Of a stretch of 64,000 nt of DNA, positions 35,990 through 47,442 are shown one piece after another (within the stretch, counting starts at the first letter, position 1; each line of letters begins with the position of its first letter). Below the pieces are notes generated by a model, which was not told the origin of the DNA, ran no database searches, and saw only the letters and a program-made list of their open reading frames with translations. Origin of the DNA: Metallyticus violacea (taxonomy: Eukaryota; Arthropoda; Insecta; Mantodea; Metallyticidae); contig CM060834.1 in the NCBI GenBank assembly GCA_030762175.1, forward strand, positions 26,770,001 to 26,834,000. Reading direction: 5' to 3'. The position numbers were made by a program, and so were the translations under genes.

Positions 35990-36300
35990 GGCGAAGGAGT
36001 TTTTCGGTACTTAGGCCTTCCTCACAGCTGGCCTTTTGTGCCTACGTTCCCAATCAGTGCTTCCTCCGGAGGAAGGGATGAGATGAGGGCGGCGCTGGAC
36101 GGCCAGGATATATGAACGGCGACTGCGCGGGCGCAGATGAGGACCCTAACATGTTTCCAGATAACCAATGGAGCTCTCTTCCCTGAGTTATTCGGGCACC
36201 TCAGAAGGGCCGCTTCCATTCCAGAGGCGGGGCAGAAATCTATGTAAAGCATGGTACTATCACGCCATGCTAGTCCACCACGTCCTGGCACTTTCGGCCC
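35990..36300. other. GC-rich, CpG-dense island
   Basis: About 310 bp with clearly higher GC and many CpGs (GGCGGCGCTGGACGG, CTGCGCGGGCGCAG) in DNA that is otherwise AT-rich. An 89-codon minus-strand frame covers it but shows no known motif. Possible old element, CpG-island promoter, or contaminating segment. Confidence 0.4.
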
Positions 36301-36837
36301 TGTAATAGAACTAACGGAATTAATGCAATGAAGTGGTCGCAGGTATTTTGCCCTGCATTTTTTTTAGCTATCGCATATTTCACATTTAGTGAGGTTTTAA
36401 CAGTACTTCAAGTCGTGTTCTATTTAAAAGTTCCGGAACTTTAGCTTGTAGCTGCAATAGTTAGTTATAAAAGTGAGTTTGTATTGAGAATGATGGGCGG
36501 AGCAAGTGAAATAAGTAGGGCACTGAATATCGTGGCCATGGTTTAATTTGTGGGAAAAGAATATTTTATGTAAATTTTGCAATGTCAGAAAAGGGTAGAA
36601 AATTCGCGTGAGAAACACGTTAACATATGAAAAATAAGTGAAAGTAAATAAAACAAAACAGCAAAAAGGCAGGTATTGAGAGCTCGTTTGAATGTCGGAA
36701 GAAAGATAAAATACATAAAGTAGAATTCATTATGGATGCTACAGAAATGTATTAAAGGTACTGTTTCAATAAATCAGCTTACATTTGTTAAACTAACTAG
36801 GGGAAAAATAGATAATTTCATAATTCGTTTCATCATA

Positions 36838-37095
36838 TTGGTCCTGGTGGTCTAGTGGATAACCATACTTGCCTCGTAAACCCAAGATCGCGGGTACAAT
36901 CCCGACCAGAGTTGATGGATTTTTTCGGGCGTAAAATCATAAGTAAGGTTTCCTTCTGAAGGGAAGTAAAGCAGCGGCACGGAAAAGAACCTCAAGACTG
37001 AAAATCCAGGCAAAATTTATCGGCCGTTTCATGCCCTCAATTGCATATGATGCTGATGACCTGAGACATTAAAGCTGTAAATAAACCAAATTGAA
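36838..37095 (+). mobile_element. SINE family A copy
   Basis: Best preserved head: GGTCCTGGTGGTCTAGTGG, anticodon-like loop and GGGTACAATCCC at box B. The 3' half has small deletions. Confidence 0.92.
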
Positions 37096-37099
37096 AAAG

Positions 37100-38210
37100 A
37101 AACAAAAAAGTCATCGCATATTATAAAAATTTGGAAATCGAATTTAAATTACTGTCAAAATTTAAATTAAATTAAAATTTACTTTTCCTAATTCGGACTA
37201 CCAATATCAAATGCAGATAATAAAGATTCTTTTATAATTATAATTTAATAGCTACAAAAATGTTCCCTCAAATGGAATTGCATTTGAAATGAATGTCTAA
37301 GATCCGAGTAGCGATTGTTATAGTTCATAACTGTTAGACGTTCATCCTATATAGACACACCGTACTTTTATTTAAGTTAAATAAGTACTGCAATGAACCT
37401 TAAAGGTCGCATGAGGGGATTGAGTAGGAGTGTGCGGTGCGAATTAAACATACATTTCTATTAATAATGCGGGTTACCATATTCTGAAATCTTAAATGCT
37501 GGAACCATTCCCTTCAGAAACGCATTCTATGTACTAACTTCATCATTTGTGATCCCCTTCATATTTCTCATCACTTCTATTTTTTTTTTTTTTAAACAAT
37601 TTCGTACTACTATATAAGTAATCAAACATATGTTCGCCTATACAATGTTTAAAATTAAACTTTGATTCCAATTAATTAGCAACTTTCGTGTGGGGGAAAA
37701 AGGCGCAACATACAACTGCGGTAACAGACTTGTGAGCCTGCAAAGACTCGTTTGTCTTTGCATAAATGCGAGAAAGGGGTTGCATATAGGTTAAAAAAAA
37801 AGAAAAGTAAACTGTATGGATGAAGATCAGGAAGCACGCGTGGGGGGAAAATTAGTACATCAAAATAGGGATCTGATTCAATAAACACGTAGGTATTTAG
37901 GCTTATGGTAGATCAAGAACTCTAATGAACGCGTATTTAGAATCTGTCTCTTATGTAGAGAGAAGGAATCATGTCATATTTCCTGGCAAACTGTAGCAAC
38001 TCTGAGGCATAAAGGAAGAAATCCCTGCGACGTTCTTTTACTTATTCTAACAGAGGTCAAGGGACATGATGAACTTTGCTAGCAGACAAGGATGAGGAGC
38101 AGGTAGGGAACTTTCTGTCGAAGGTGAGACAATTAGTCTGAAGGTTGAGAGAAGGAGGAAACTAAATTGAATTAAAAATGTATAGGTATGATATTGTGAG
38201 TTCCACGTTC
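37100..38210. other. Intergenic, no recognised gene
   Basis: AT-rich. The 37676-37990 part is less AT-rich and open for 70 codons on the minus strand but shows no family signal. Confidence 0.45.
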
Positions 38211-38213
38211 TGG

Positions 38214-38214
38214 A

Positions 38215-38256
<42 letters not shown>
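38214..38256. repeat. (ATT)n microsatellite
   Basis: About 14 ATT units. Confidence 0.95.
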
Positions 38257-38260
<4 letters not shown>

Positions 38261-38399
38261 GAATTCATAAGAAATCACTTTTATGAATGTATTATAAAAG
38301 CAATACGGTTACGCGCTAAGGTTGTAAAGTTTTTGTCATATACATAAATTTGAATAAATACACTCATTCATTCAACTGGTGCACTTCATAGCAGACCAA

Positions 38400-39310
38400 T
38401 AGCTGCATTGGAAATTTTACTAAGAGTGTGTTAAAGTAGAAGCCAGAGTGGCGGTTTATAGAATTAATACTGTAAGCAATTGGAGAGAGTCTTCATAACC
38501 CTGGTCATTGGTCACTGTGGCATATGGCTACAAAATACAATTTTACATCATCACTCAGAATCAGAATAGGAGAACTTTCTGACTGCATGGGAGAAAATTT
38601 GCCTACTCTTATCTAAGAGTCCACTGATCTTTCTTTCAAGTGATTCAAGAGTAAGAAACACTTAAAGAGCTGGAGTTTATAGATTATCTTCGAAAACAAA
38701 GATATCCTTAGGTTTTGAGAACTTGGTTACATTTTTTCAGGCAGAAGTAAATGCACCTTTTCAATGCGAGGAGAGTTTGTGTTAATCAAGGCTACTCACT
38801 TTCGTTAAAGGTAATGAAACAGTAGATAAACTGGCAAAAGAAGGAACTAAGATTTATTTCATAGAACCAGAACCTTTCTGCGACAGTAGCAAGAAAACTG
38901 CTAGAATCATAGCATAACAACGGATCAATAAAGAACATCCCATAAGATGGGTGAATTTCCGGTTAAAAACTTGGTAAGATTCTTATTAAAATATCCGATA
39001 GCACCCAGTCAAAGACCTATTGAGTATACATAGAAAACTATTGGAATGATTACTGGTCATTAGCCATTACGGAAAAGTCAACGGACGATGGGACTCCACC
39101 AAGAAGGTCCCACACACTGTCTATGTGAATAGGCTGAAGCGACTGAAAAACACATTGTACTAGAATGTGAAACTCGGCAAGACAAAGAAAATTTCTATTA
39201 GGATACAGTCCTTTAGGAAATGTAATTCCAGAGCATATAAGAAAGATGCTATTGGTCACTAAAGCTGTAGATCTAAAACTACAAAATTAGGCTTGAAGGA
39301 GTGCACAAAG
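38400..39310 (+). mobile_element. LINE with RNase H domain, decayed 3' part
   Basis: 38440-38520 reads AVYRINTVSNWRESS, the linker before RNase H. 38790-38850 gives FVKGNETVDKLAKEGTK, which matches the RNase H GHsGi.GNE.aD.lAKeG block. 39030-39180 gives RKLLE, then a TGHCHYGKVNGR-like piece and a Cys-poor NTLY.NVKLGK tail where jockey/I-type elements have ETA.HILleC. Stops and frameshifts throughout, so inactive. No poly(A) tail recognised; a SINE B copy lies just beyond. Confidence 0.6.
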
Positions 39311-39431
39311 AGTCTCTTGTGACTTAAGTGCCAAGATATATTATTGCACACTCCAGCGACAGTTAATGAAGTCCAGCCACAGAATGGATGGTAGGTACAT
39401 TTCTTTCTTTGTTGTATTTTGTGCTTGTATT

Positions 39432-39706
39432 TTTTTTAATAGTGTTTAACGCCGATTTTATTACTGAGGCACCACAGGCTGTGGACACTGAGGATACATG
39501 AGATAAAATTATATTTTGGGAAAGGATTTTTTTAAGGAAGGAAACGTCCCAGGCCTAAGCTTAGGTTATCTCCCCGTCATTTGCAATTTATGAGAACTGA
39601 GGAAAACCTGGAAAAACGTCAGTTAGGGCTGACGGTCCTGTCGGATTCGCACCGCGGATCTCCCGCTCACAGATTCGCGCCTTAACGACCTTGGCCACCC
39701 ATGGCG
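39432..39706 (-). mobile_element. SINE family B copy with perfect target-site duplication
   Basis: GTGCTTGTATT occurs at 39421-39431 and again at 39707-39717, an exact 11 bp target duplication. The minus strand reads a full element from CCGCCATGGGTGGCC to GGCGTTAAACACTATT and a short A-run. A good reference copy. Confidence 0.95.
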
Positions 39707-40079
39707 GTGCTTGTATTAGAGCAAAGAGTGTTTCAACAATCATTATGGCCTGATATTGTAAAAGGAAACTAAGGCATCCCAAAATCGGCATGTTGTTCTC
39801 CAGTTTAGCTATATGTTTTTAAAATGGTGAAAACGATCAAAACATTTACTATCATTAATTTGGAAACCTCGCTACCGGATATCGCCGGTATGATATCACA
39901 TTTCGATACTGAGACATCCAAACATCGATTTGATAGTTAATTAAACCGTTTATAGGCAACGTTTGCATACCATTCATGCGAAAACACAGAATGAACGATA
40001 AATAATCGTACAAAAAATTTAAAAAGGATAGATTTAATATGAAAAATGCGAACATACCAGAAAAAAATTGAAAATAAAT

Positions 40080-40083
<4 letters not shown>

Positions 40084-40133
<50 letters not shown>

Positions 40134-40407
40134 GGACGCTCTTAAATACCATAGGTCATTGGCGTCCAGTTCAATTCAGGGCGTGAAACGGGCGATCAAT
40201 TTTTCTGAGAGGTCTCTTTTTTCAGACTTGAGGTTCTTTTACATGTCGTAAATCTACGACATGCGACCCCACGCTTTACTTCCCTTCCGAAGGAAGTCAT
40301 ACTTTGGAATTTTTACGCCCGAAAAATCCATCAATCCGGACGGGATTGTACCCATGATCTAGGGTTTAGAAGCAAGTATGGTTACCACTATACCACTAGG
40401 ACCGACT
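40084..40407 (-). mobile_element. SINE family A copy with 48-base poly(A) tail
   Basis: On the minus strand: head GGTCCTAGTGGTATAGTGG, the family body, 3' hairpin region and then an uninterrupted A48 (T48 on the plus strand, 40084-40131). AAAATAAATTGC (40071-40082) and AAAATAAATGC (40410-40420) look like a target duplication. The tail length suggests a recent insertion. Confidence 0.92.
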
Positions 40408-40547
40408 TAAAAATAAATGCGGACGGCTATAAACAGCATACATATTTGCATAAATATTGACCTATACATTATAAACACATAATGCTATAAATAATAGATA
40501 TTTTATAATTATTTATTTATTCTCTATTAAGTAGAAGGCATGTACGT

Positions 40548-40900
40548 ATATGGCTTGGTTTCAGCATAAACTCTAGTTTCGTCCATTGTTGAATTTGTAG
40601 GAATACCCGAGACTGCGGAACTAAATCCCAAACACTCTCGGATCGTTCTAAGGAAATAACATTAGAATATAAATGGATGTCTACAATTTTGGCAAGCTAA
40701 ACATTCAACCAAGTACGCTGCTTTATCAGTGTCAGGCTTTGAAACTACTGTTAATCTTGCAGCCATATCTTCATCATTAAAATGCCTCCCAACCAAGAAA
40801 CTAATTTGAAAACTTTTCTCTCGCTGCTATTCTGCAATGCTCCGACATTCCTTTCTTTATGGCAGCAGTTCCGAATTTCAACATGTGGACATAAATAACC
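40548..40900 (-). pseudogene. Decayed unrecognised coding sequence
   Basis: The minus strand from about 40870 gives MSEHCRIAAREKFSN, then in another frame FLVGRHFNDEDMAARLTVVS, KPDTDKAAYLVECLACQNC and RHPFIF before a stop, then GFSSAVSGIPTNSTMDETR and VYAETKPYTYMPST. The amino-acid composition is gene-like across about 100 codons, with one frameshift and one stop. I do not recognise the family. It may be a transposon-derived gene or a dead host exon. Confidence 0.3.
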
Positions 40901-40984
40901 CATGAGGGTCATAAACGGTTTTTCACTCTACCGTCTCAAAACTTTTATCCACCGTAGGAAAGTTGGAGGTGGTGGACTCATTTA

Positions 40985-41585
40985 TTTAGGTATAAATATT
41001 ACTTTAGTCGGCCGGACCGCGTTATTGAAAGGGAGTTTTAGGCTAGCGTCACTACGTGAAGTTTTCATGTGACTAGAGACAAAGGTCGGCATTAAACACA
41101 GGGGCTCTTTCTTTCGCCGCGCTTTCGACCACAAATAACAAGAAGCCGCTCATTATTTCTGTTCCAAATATAATTAAATTAACGGAAAAACACTGGAGAC
41201 AGCCTTCAGAATTTCTCACGGTATTAGACTATATGCTCATGAATAACTATTGCCTTTGACGAAACGTACAATTATTTAATACTAAAAAAAGCACTAGTAA
41301 TTGAAAGTAATTAATCAAAATAATATAGTAATAGAAAATGACTGGAGGATAAGAGCCTTTTCACACAGAAGAACGCTAACCAACATATACGGACTAAAGG
41401 ACGATTGAAGCGGTTCAGGGGACTCCGGCTAAGTGCCCCAGGTTGGGCTCCAAATTTGAAGCGACTTGGAGTGGCCTCACGTTGTGATGCTAATTTTGAA
41501 ACGGTTTGGTAAAATGATTAATGATCACTTCGGGTGTTGCCTGCGCTTCAATGACAATTTCTCAGGGTGAATTCTGCTATTTTGT
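40985..41585. other. Intergenic, no recognised gene
   Basis: Contains a CpG-rich part at about 41005-41140 of unknown nature. Confidence 0.4.
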
Positions 41586-41589
41586 TGAT

Positions 41590-41945
41590 TCGTACTCAAC
41601 AGGACTGGGAGAGGAGTTCAACAGTGAAATAAACAAGCGATGCGACATAGTATGGTGCTTTATTATGCTCAAAATCTTTTAAATAACCCCATAGAAAGAA
41701 GTCCGGTGTTATCAAAGAAGAAGATCTCGGTGGCCACAGTTTCTTGGAGGTTATCCGGCCATCAAAGAAACTTTCAATTAGCGCCACGGATTGGTTTAGC
41801 GTGTGGCATGTAGCGCCATCTTGTTGAAAATGTCCATGACCCAGCTCTTCATCCAGTGCTGAACAAACTTGATGAAAGTCCGACGATGCTTTGCAGTATT
41901 CACAGTCTGGTAAAAAAAACCTCTTTCGTGGGGATTGCAAACACC
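41590..41945 (-). pseudogene. DDE transposase, catalytic C-terminal fragment
   Basis: A 114-codon open frame contains FQQDGATCHT (catalytic Asp block), SFFDGRIT, a WPPRSSSLITPDFF stretch and FLWGYLKD. This is the Tc1/mariner-like family with FQQDGApcHt ... WPpRSPDLTPlDFFLWGYlK. It lacks the N-terminal helix-turn-helix and ends without the RVMrnf.nRl..Ci tail. The second catalytic Asp is kept in PDFF. A frameshift 3' of the stop is likely. No TIRs found here. Same family as 47443-48294. Confidence 0.78.
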
Positions 41946-42544
41946 AAATTCTCTCTATTAGCTGTAATTGAATTCATAATCCAGTTTTGATTCACAAGGA
42001 AGAGTTGTCGATTTAATGTCTACTGCAGTTTCACACAATGATTAGAAAAAATACAAAATAAAGCTGCTAAACACAAAAACCAACAATAAAAAATAAAGAA
42101 TTAACATCTGCACATCTTGTGACAGGCAGCCAAAACCCCCAAATATCCCGCTTAATTTGAAGTTAAACTCGGGATATTGGTTGAATTTTCAGCCAAATAA
42201 ATAAATAAATGTTAGTTTCTTTATTACTCTACATATACTGACACTGTAAATCTTTATAGTGTAAAACTTTTAACAGCCATTAACCTATACATATTTATCT
42301 CTTATCATCAAGCACCTAGTTACATTAACTAAATCAAAATAACAGTTTAGTTCAGTAGCAGTGTATTTATTTTTCCAATTTTTTTATTGTCAGTCAATAG
42401 CGTGTCGCTTTTGACTTTCATGACTCTTAACAATTAATAAAATGAATACACTTTTTACAGTTGGATCAATTGCAAGATATTTTCATTTGATTAGTATCCT
42501 ATAATAAATACAATATGATGTATACAACATAAATACTATAGGCG

Positions 42545-42735
42545 GAATTAGAATATGCCTGGTCTAAGGTATACTGGTTTGCCGGTTCAAACCCGGCTGA
42601 AATCTATAGGTTTTTTTTTTTTTTCTAGATGTTAACGTTTTGGATCCGTTCTCTTAGGCACGTTAAAGAACTCCACAGTTGAAAAAAGAAATACCTGGAA
42701 AAATTATTGGTTGTTTCACGTCCAAGTAATATCTT
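42545..42735 (+). repeat. SINE-like family C, copy 2
   Basis: CCGGTTCAAACCCGGCTGA looks like a B box, followed by a T15 run and then GTTAAAGAACTCCACAGTTG. Probably a third, older tRNA-derived SINE family; needs more copies to prove. Confidence 0.4.
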
Positions 42736-42739
42736 AGTT

Positions 42740-43780
42740 TCCTGCCAGGTAACGATGGAGCCAATGGGCTTACCACCTGTCACTGTTCTCTGTAGTAAAA
42801 TAATAGTAACTAAAATCTCTTTGGTAATTGGGGACCCTCCATGCCAAATAAACTCAATAAGCAGTTACCTGCTTATATCTTTTCACAAGGCACAGAATTA
42901 AAACATTTGAAATTTTTTTTCATTTATGATTTAACTAAGTTTTGTTAAAGTACAAACATTTTCACCATTTTCTCAATCAAGTTTGGATCTTTTATTGTCA
43001 CATATGTATCCAATTAAAATAATCTCAAATTTCACTTATGTTATGCGAAACGATAGACCTGATTTAACATTGCTGCAAAAATACAGTTTTTCGCGAAATT
43101 ATAAATATTATCGCCCATTTTACTACCTTAAAAAACGTGTTATGTTTTGCACAACAGGACATGTATGTTTAGTATCCCTTATAAAAACAACTGATTCAAA
43201 ATATTGCAAAATTAAACTTCAAGCTAAAGATATGTATATTTAATTGAATATTTTAAAAGGACACATGATGTTTTTGCCAAAATATCAGAACTATATTATT
43301 GGCGAAATGCCATTTTTCATATAGTTGAAAAATGAAATTGTGTTCTAGAAATGAATATAATAATACGTTCAGATATTTACTTAACGCTATTAAACAGCAT
43401 GTTGTATTATAATGTTGCAGTAATTTTAAATACATATGAAGCTTAACCCCTCTGCAATATATAAAAGAAAGGGTCGCTTTTGTTAAAGTGGGGGCTTAGA
43501 GGTGCGCCCATTACTTGCCATAAGCCATTAAGGAACTTACGAAAGGTTTCATGTTTTTTGCAATCACGATAAGAACGTATCGAACTGATAATATAATAAA
43601 TAGTATTGATCAATGGTATCGAGCTAACGAAAATATCGAAAACCCATCTTATTGCCATTAGGAATATGCGCTATGTATTAATAAAGTCATTCACTCTATG
43701 CGGGTTAATTCAGTCTGCTTGCCAAGACCAGTACGTTAAATTTCCTCGTTATGCACCTACTTTTGCAGAAGCCCATCGAC
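42740..43780. other. Intergenic, AT-rich
   Basis: No gene seen. Confidence 0.5.
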
Positions 43781-43789
43781 AATGAAGTT

Positions 43790-44110
43790 TCCTTCTGCCT
43801 GTGCTGGAGATTGACTGCGAGAGAAGGGAAGTTTCACATGATTGAGGTCCTCCTGATGAACCATAAACTCCGAGGAAAGTCGCCGTCAGCGCCGCTTGAT
43901 AAGGGGCCGAGGTTAGACGGTGAATTGCGGATAACGAAATGCTAAGACATCCTTAAACTTTCCGCAAAGTCGGCGGCCACCCTCCTACGTCTTCCTAAAT
44001 CCAACCAACTCTCGATCTTGGCCGTCATGTTTGTGAACCTGGCGCGCATACTCTGTTCAGTGGCGTGCGGTGTTCAGTCTATTCTTCCAGAGTGGAATTT
44101 GGGCGAGTAT
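43790..44110. other. CpG-rich island with long plus-strand frame
   Basis: GC-rich and CpG-dense (GTCGCCGTCAGCGCCGC, GGCGCGCATACTC). The plus-strand frame from 43751 to 44155 is open apart from one TAA at about 43943 and reads DILKLSAKSAATLLRLPKSN after it. The minus strand has an ATG at about 44050 (MRARFTNMTAKIES). No family recognised. A first exon with promoter is possible. Confidence 0.3.
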
Positions 44111-44159
44111 TTCAAAGGCGAAAAATCAGACGTCTCAGAAAAACAATTTTAGGCTGTAG

Positions 44160-45210
44160 GAGTGTTGGCAGACCTGTGTAACAAAACTCAGTAAGGAGAG
44201 GAGAGGCACTCAATGACAGGAAACAGTCAATAAGTCAACTGACAGCCAAGTTACTTCAAAGCTGCGCGATTGTTTCTCATATTCAAAATGGAGTACTTTA
44301 ACATGTAGAATTAAGCAAATGTTTACTTTATTACCCACTCTTTTAGTTCTAATTTTTTGAATTTTTAATAAATGGATCAATTTATTACACCTAATAATTA
44401 AAATATTAAGACATTTATAAATTAATTCACTATCAGCTGATATTTATATATTGATTGACAAACCTAGAATCATTTACAAAAATTTGTACTTTGAAAGTGT
44501 CGTGCGGCTGTTATATGCTCTTTTTTTGTATTTGGAACAAGGGTTTATCTTTCGAGAGCTTTGGGAAGAGGCATTTTTAAACTTTAAGATCTTGAAAGAG
44601 TACTTTAAGGAGCGCATTGTGTTGACCCGGAAAAACCGAAGATTTTGCAGAGTCTGAAATAAAAACAGAATTCAATGCTTTACTTCTTTGGTTGGCAATC
44701 AGTAGATTCCGTTCCCCATCCAATGAAGCACGCCACAGACTAGTAGCACAAAGAAAGGAGAGACAGAAAGTTGGGGGGAGATGAGAGCTGGAGGGAAGAG
44801 GATGTTTGGATCGAGTTTCCGGTAGAGAGGCTTACTGGAGCACTTACGCATGTACCCAGCTATCCATCTGCACTAGTTAGTGTCATTCTCAAGCAGTGAT
44901 GTACTTAGCGCAGGTAGGCTAATCATACTAGAGGGTCATTGAATATTCATCCTCTTCTCGTGCTTTGCATGTGGGCTGTAGCCAAAAATGACACACTGAG
45001 TATCCCGTCCCAGAAACCTATGTTGCCCACTCTGCTTTTTTTTAAAAATCTGTGCGGAATTATTGAATTATTTAATGTGTTTTAAAAATTACACAACTTA
45101 GTACTTACTTAGAGTTTCTTCTGGCTTTCCAAGTTGTCTTTCTAGTTGATCAGTTTCCTATTGCTCTTCTTTAAGCTTACCCGTGGTCTGAGAACTTTCT
45201 CTGCAGCGTG
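44160..45210. other. Intergenic, no recognised gene
   Basis: Mixed AT-rich DNA; short frames only. Confidence 0.45.
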
Positions 45211-45212
45211 AA

Positions 45213-45285
45213 AAGACAGACGTGGCAGGGACTTAGTAGTTAAAACTGGTGTTAAACATTATTTAAAAAAAAAAAAAAAAAAAAG
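45213..45285 (+). mobile_element. SINE family B 3' fragment with A20 tail
   Basis: AGTTAAAACTGGTGTTAAACATTATTT then A20 is the last part of SINE B (usual form TTAAAACTGGCGTTAAACACTATTT). A short 3' fragment only. Confidence 0.7.
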
Positions 45286-45456
45286 ACAGGGAGTCAAATC
45301 TGGGCTGTAAAGGAGCAAGCAGAATTGAATGACGAAGATCATAATAATGATAGGCATGGCTAAGTGAACGCAGATGCCGTCCAAACATGGGTGTATAAAC
45401 CTAAGGGAAGAACTTCTCTTGACGACTGCCAAGTTAAATCAAAACAGTGTTGATTG

Positions 45457-45487
45457 GTTGTTTTACATACCTAGTATGTAAAACAAC
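45457..45487. repeat. Perfect 13 bp-stem hairpin
   Basis: GTTGTTTTACATA pairs with TATGTAAAACAAC around a CCTAG loop. It stands alone, without an element boundary or T-run that would make it a terminator. Confidence 0.8.
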
Positions 45488-45489
45488 AA

Positions 45490-47435
45490 ACTTGAACTTT
45501 CTGAATCAGAGCAAAATATTGTTTATCCTAAAGGTGGATATTTGATAATTATCCTGCGGAAGCTAGAGAGATACGTAAACTATGATAGTTTTTGTCAATA
45601 TGTCGGAAAACTGAATAGTAACAATTATTGAAGAGTTGGAATTATACTTGGAAGAAGCTGCAAAGACCATATTAGTGATGAGATGGTCTTAAAGAGGGTT
45701 TCTGGTAGAGTTCATTTTCTGTTTATGCATTTATAGGGGAATCAGGTTAGTATCTCTCTTACTTCCGTACTGAACACATTGTAGGGACGGTTTATTGCAC
45801 AGCTGTACCGCTCTCACCTTTCTCGCTTGCAATTGTTTATGTAGCTGAGAAGTAACCCCCAACACGAATTAAAATTGTCACACGCAGATCGATACAATGT
45901 CATTCGCCAGGACTATTCAAAACTACAATACTGCCCTAGTCCTCTCTATTACTCGGTATTCGTATGCCCAAGGTAGCCTTGCGTTCCTTGCATTAACGAA
46001 GATTCTGCTAATTAAAGAGCTTAAGTGAACGGGTTGAGCAGAAGGCTGTTGACTGCTTGAAAAAATAAATATACAACAGGTTTCTTAATAAATGTTTTTG
46101 TGAGGTGAGCATACCATTTAATTTTTGTAACTTTTTTCATTTCGATATATTGAGATTCTTTATGTGATTTTCAAAATGCGTAAATAATAGCAGAATATAA
46201 AAATTGACATAACTGTTTTAAACCTTAAAATAGGCACAAAAAAAAAAGGAAAAAGAGAAAGAAAGAAAAAGAAAAGTAAAGTAAAATAAAAACAGACGAA
46301 GGCTTTTTCCGTAACTTTTAGGCCTTATTGAGGAATATATAGTTGATTTTCATGTTATGATGAGAGAAAAGGGCAATTTTAGGGGGGAAAACAATTATTA
46401 ACTTTGGAAAAGCACGACTCATATACATTGCATTTCGATCATAAAATATGTGAGGCTTGAATCCTTAGTTCTTATACACGTGGATAAATGCTACAACTAC
46501 ACAGAATAAATGTTATGTTCGTCCTACCTCTATCAAAGTTCCCTCTTTGGATTGCGGGCATTATGTCTACAATGCTTCAAATAGCATAATAAAGTAGAAG
46601 GCAGATCTGCGGCCGTCTTCATAACCAAATATACCATGACGATGCGAATGATGGGGTTTGAAGAGCAGGAATTGCACTTTCCACTTGTCCCAGGGATTTG
46701 TTTACATTCCCTCCATGCGCACAGAAGGAGGGACAAAGGCAGATGCAAGCAAGCCCTCTGCATGCGAACTGTTTTAAAATGGGCCCAACTGTACAAAAGA
46801 GGACCATTATTCGTGCACGAGAGAGTGGAGTACGCGGTTTTTAAACTCTAAAGAAAGGAAATAGAAGCCCAGCTCTAGAGAATGCTGCAGGTTCAGATTA
46901 CAGCTGTACTATAGTCTCTCATAATGAATACCACGAAGCTTGCACAACAAGCTCCCGGTTTCTGGGATCTTCTTAAGTACACATTTCTTTTGATAACAAC
47001 CTCTCCAATATAATGACATTTATAACAACATTCCTCAAGTAAGAGCTTCAGAGCACGGTACGAGTGTGTCAGATAACATCAAAAGAAGGAAGACATCCTG
47101 GCTGCACTTTTCTGCCTACTTTCCCTAAGTTTTTTTTTTTTTTTTTTGACACATGCAGCTGTAAACCAACCGCCCCCGAAGACGCTAGGGCATGCACTGT
47201 GGTGTAGAGAAGAGCAAAGTAATCTAATTCAGGATGTTTAAGGACATCAAGAGGTTTCAAAAAAATAAAAAATGACCTAATTCATTCAAAAATACTTCAA
47301 TTCAAATGAATTATTTCGATTTTTATAGGTTCGGGGCATTTAAAGTCTTCAAAATTGTATTTTAAAAATGGCATCCCAAACCTAACGGCCCCTTTCGAAT
47401 AGTAATACGCATGGTCTCAGTAAATCATTTATTTT
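45490..47435. other. Intergenic, no recognised gene
   Basis: AT-rich with a purine-rich stretch at about 46238-46290. Minus-strand frame 46533-46796 is open for 87 codons but has no motif. Confidence 0.45.
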
Positions 47436-47442
47436 GGGTTTG

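Noticed and set aside
44058..44075. CAGTGGCGTGCGG as a hAT transposon end (also 12789)
   Set aside because: No inverted partner or 8 bp target duplication was found nearby.
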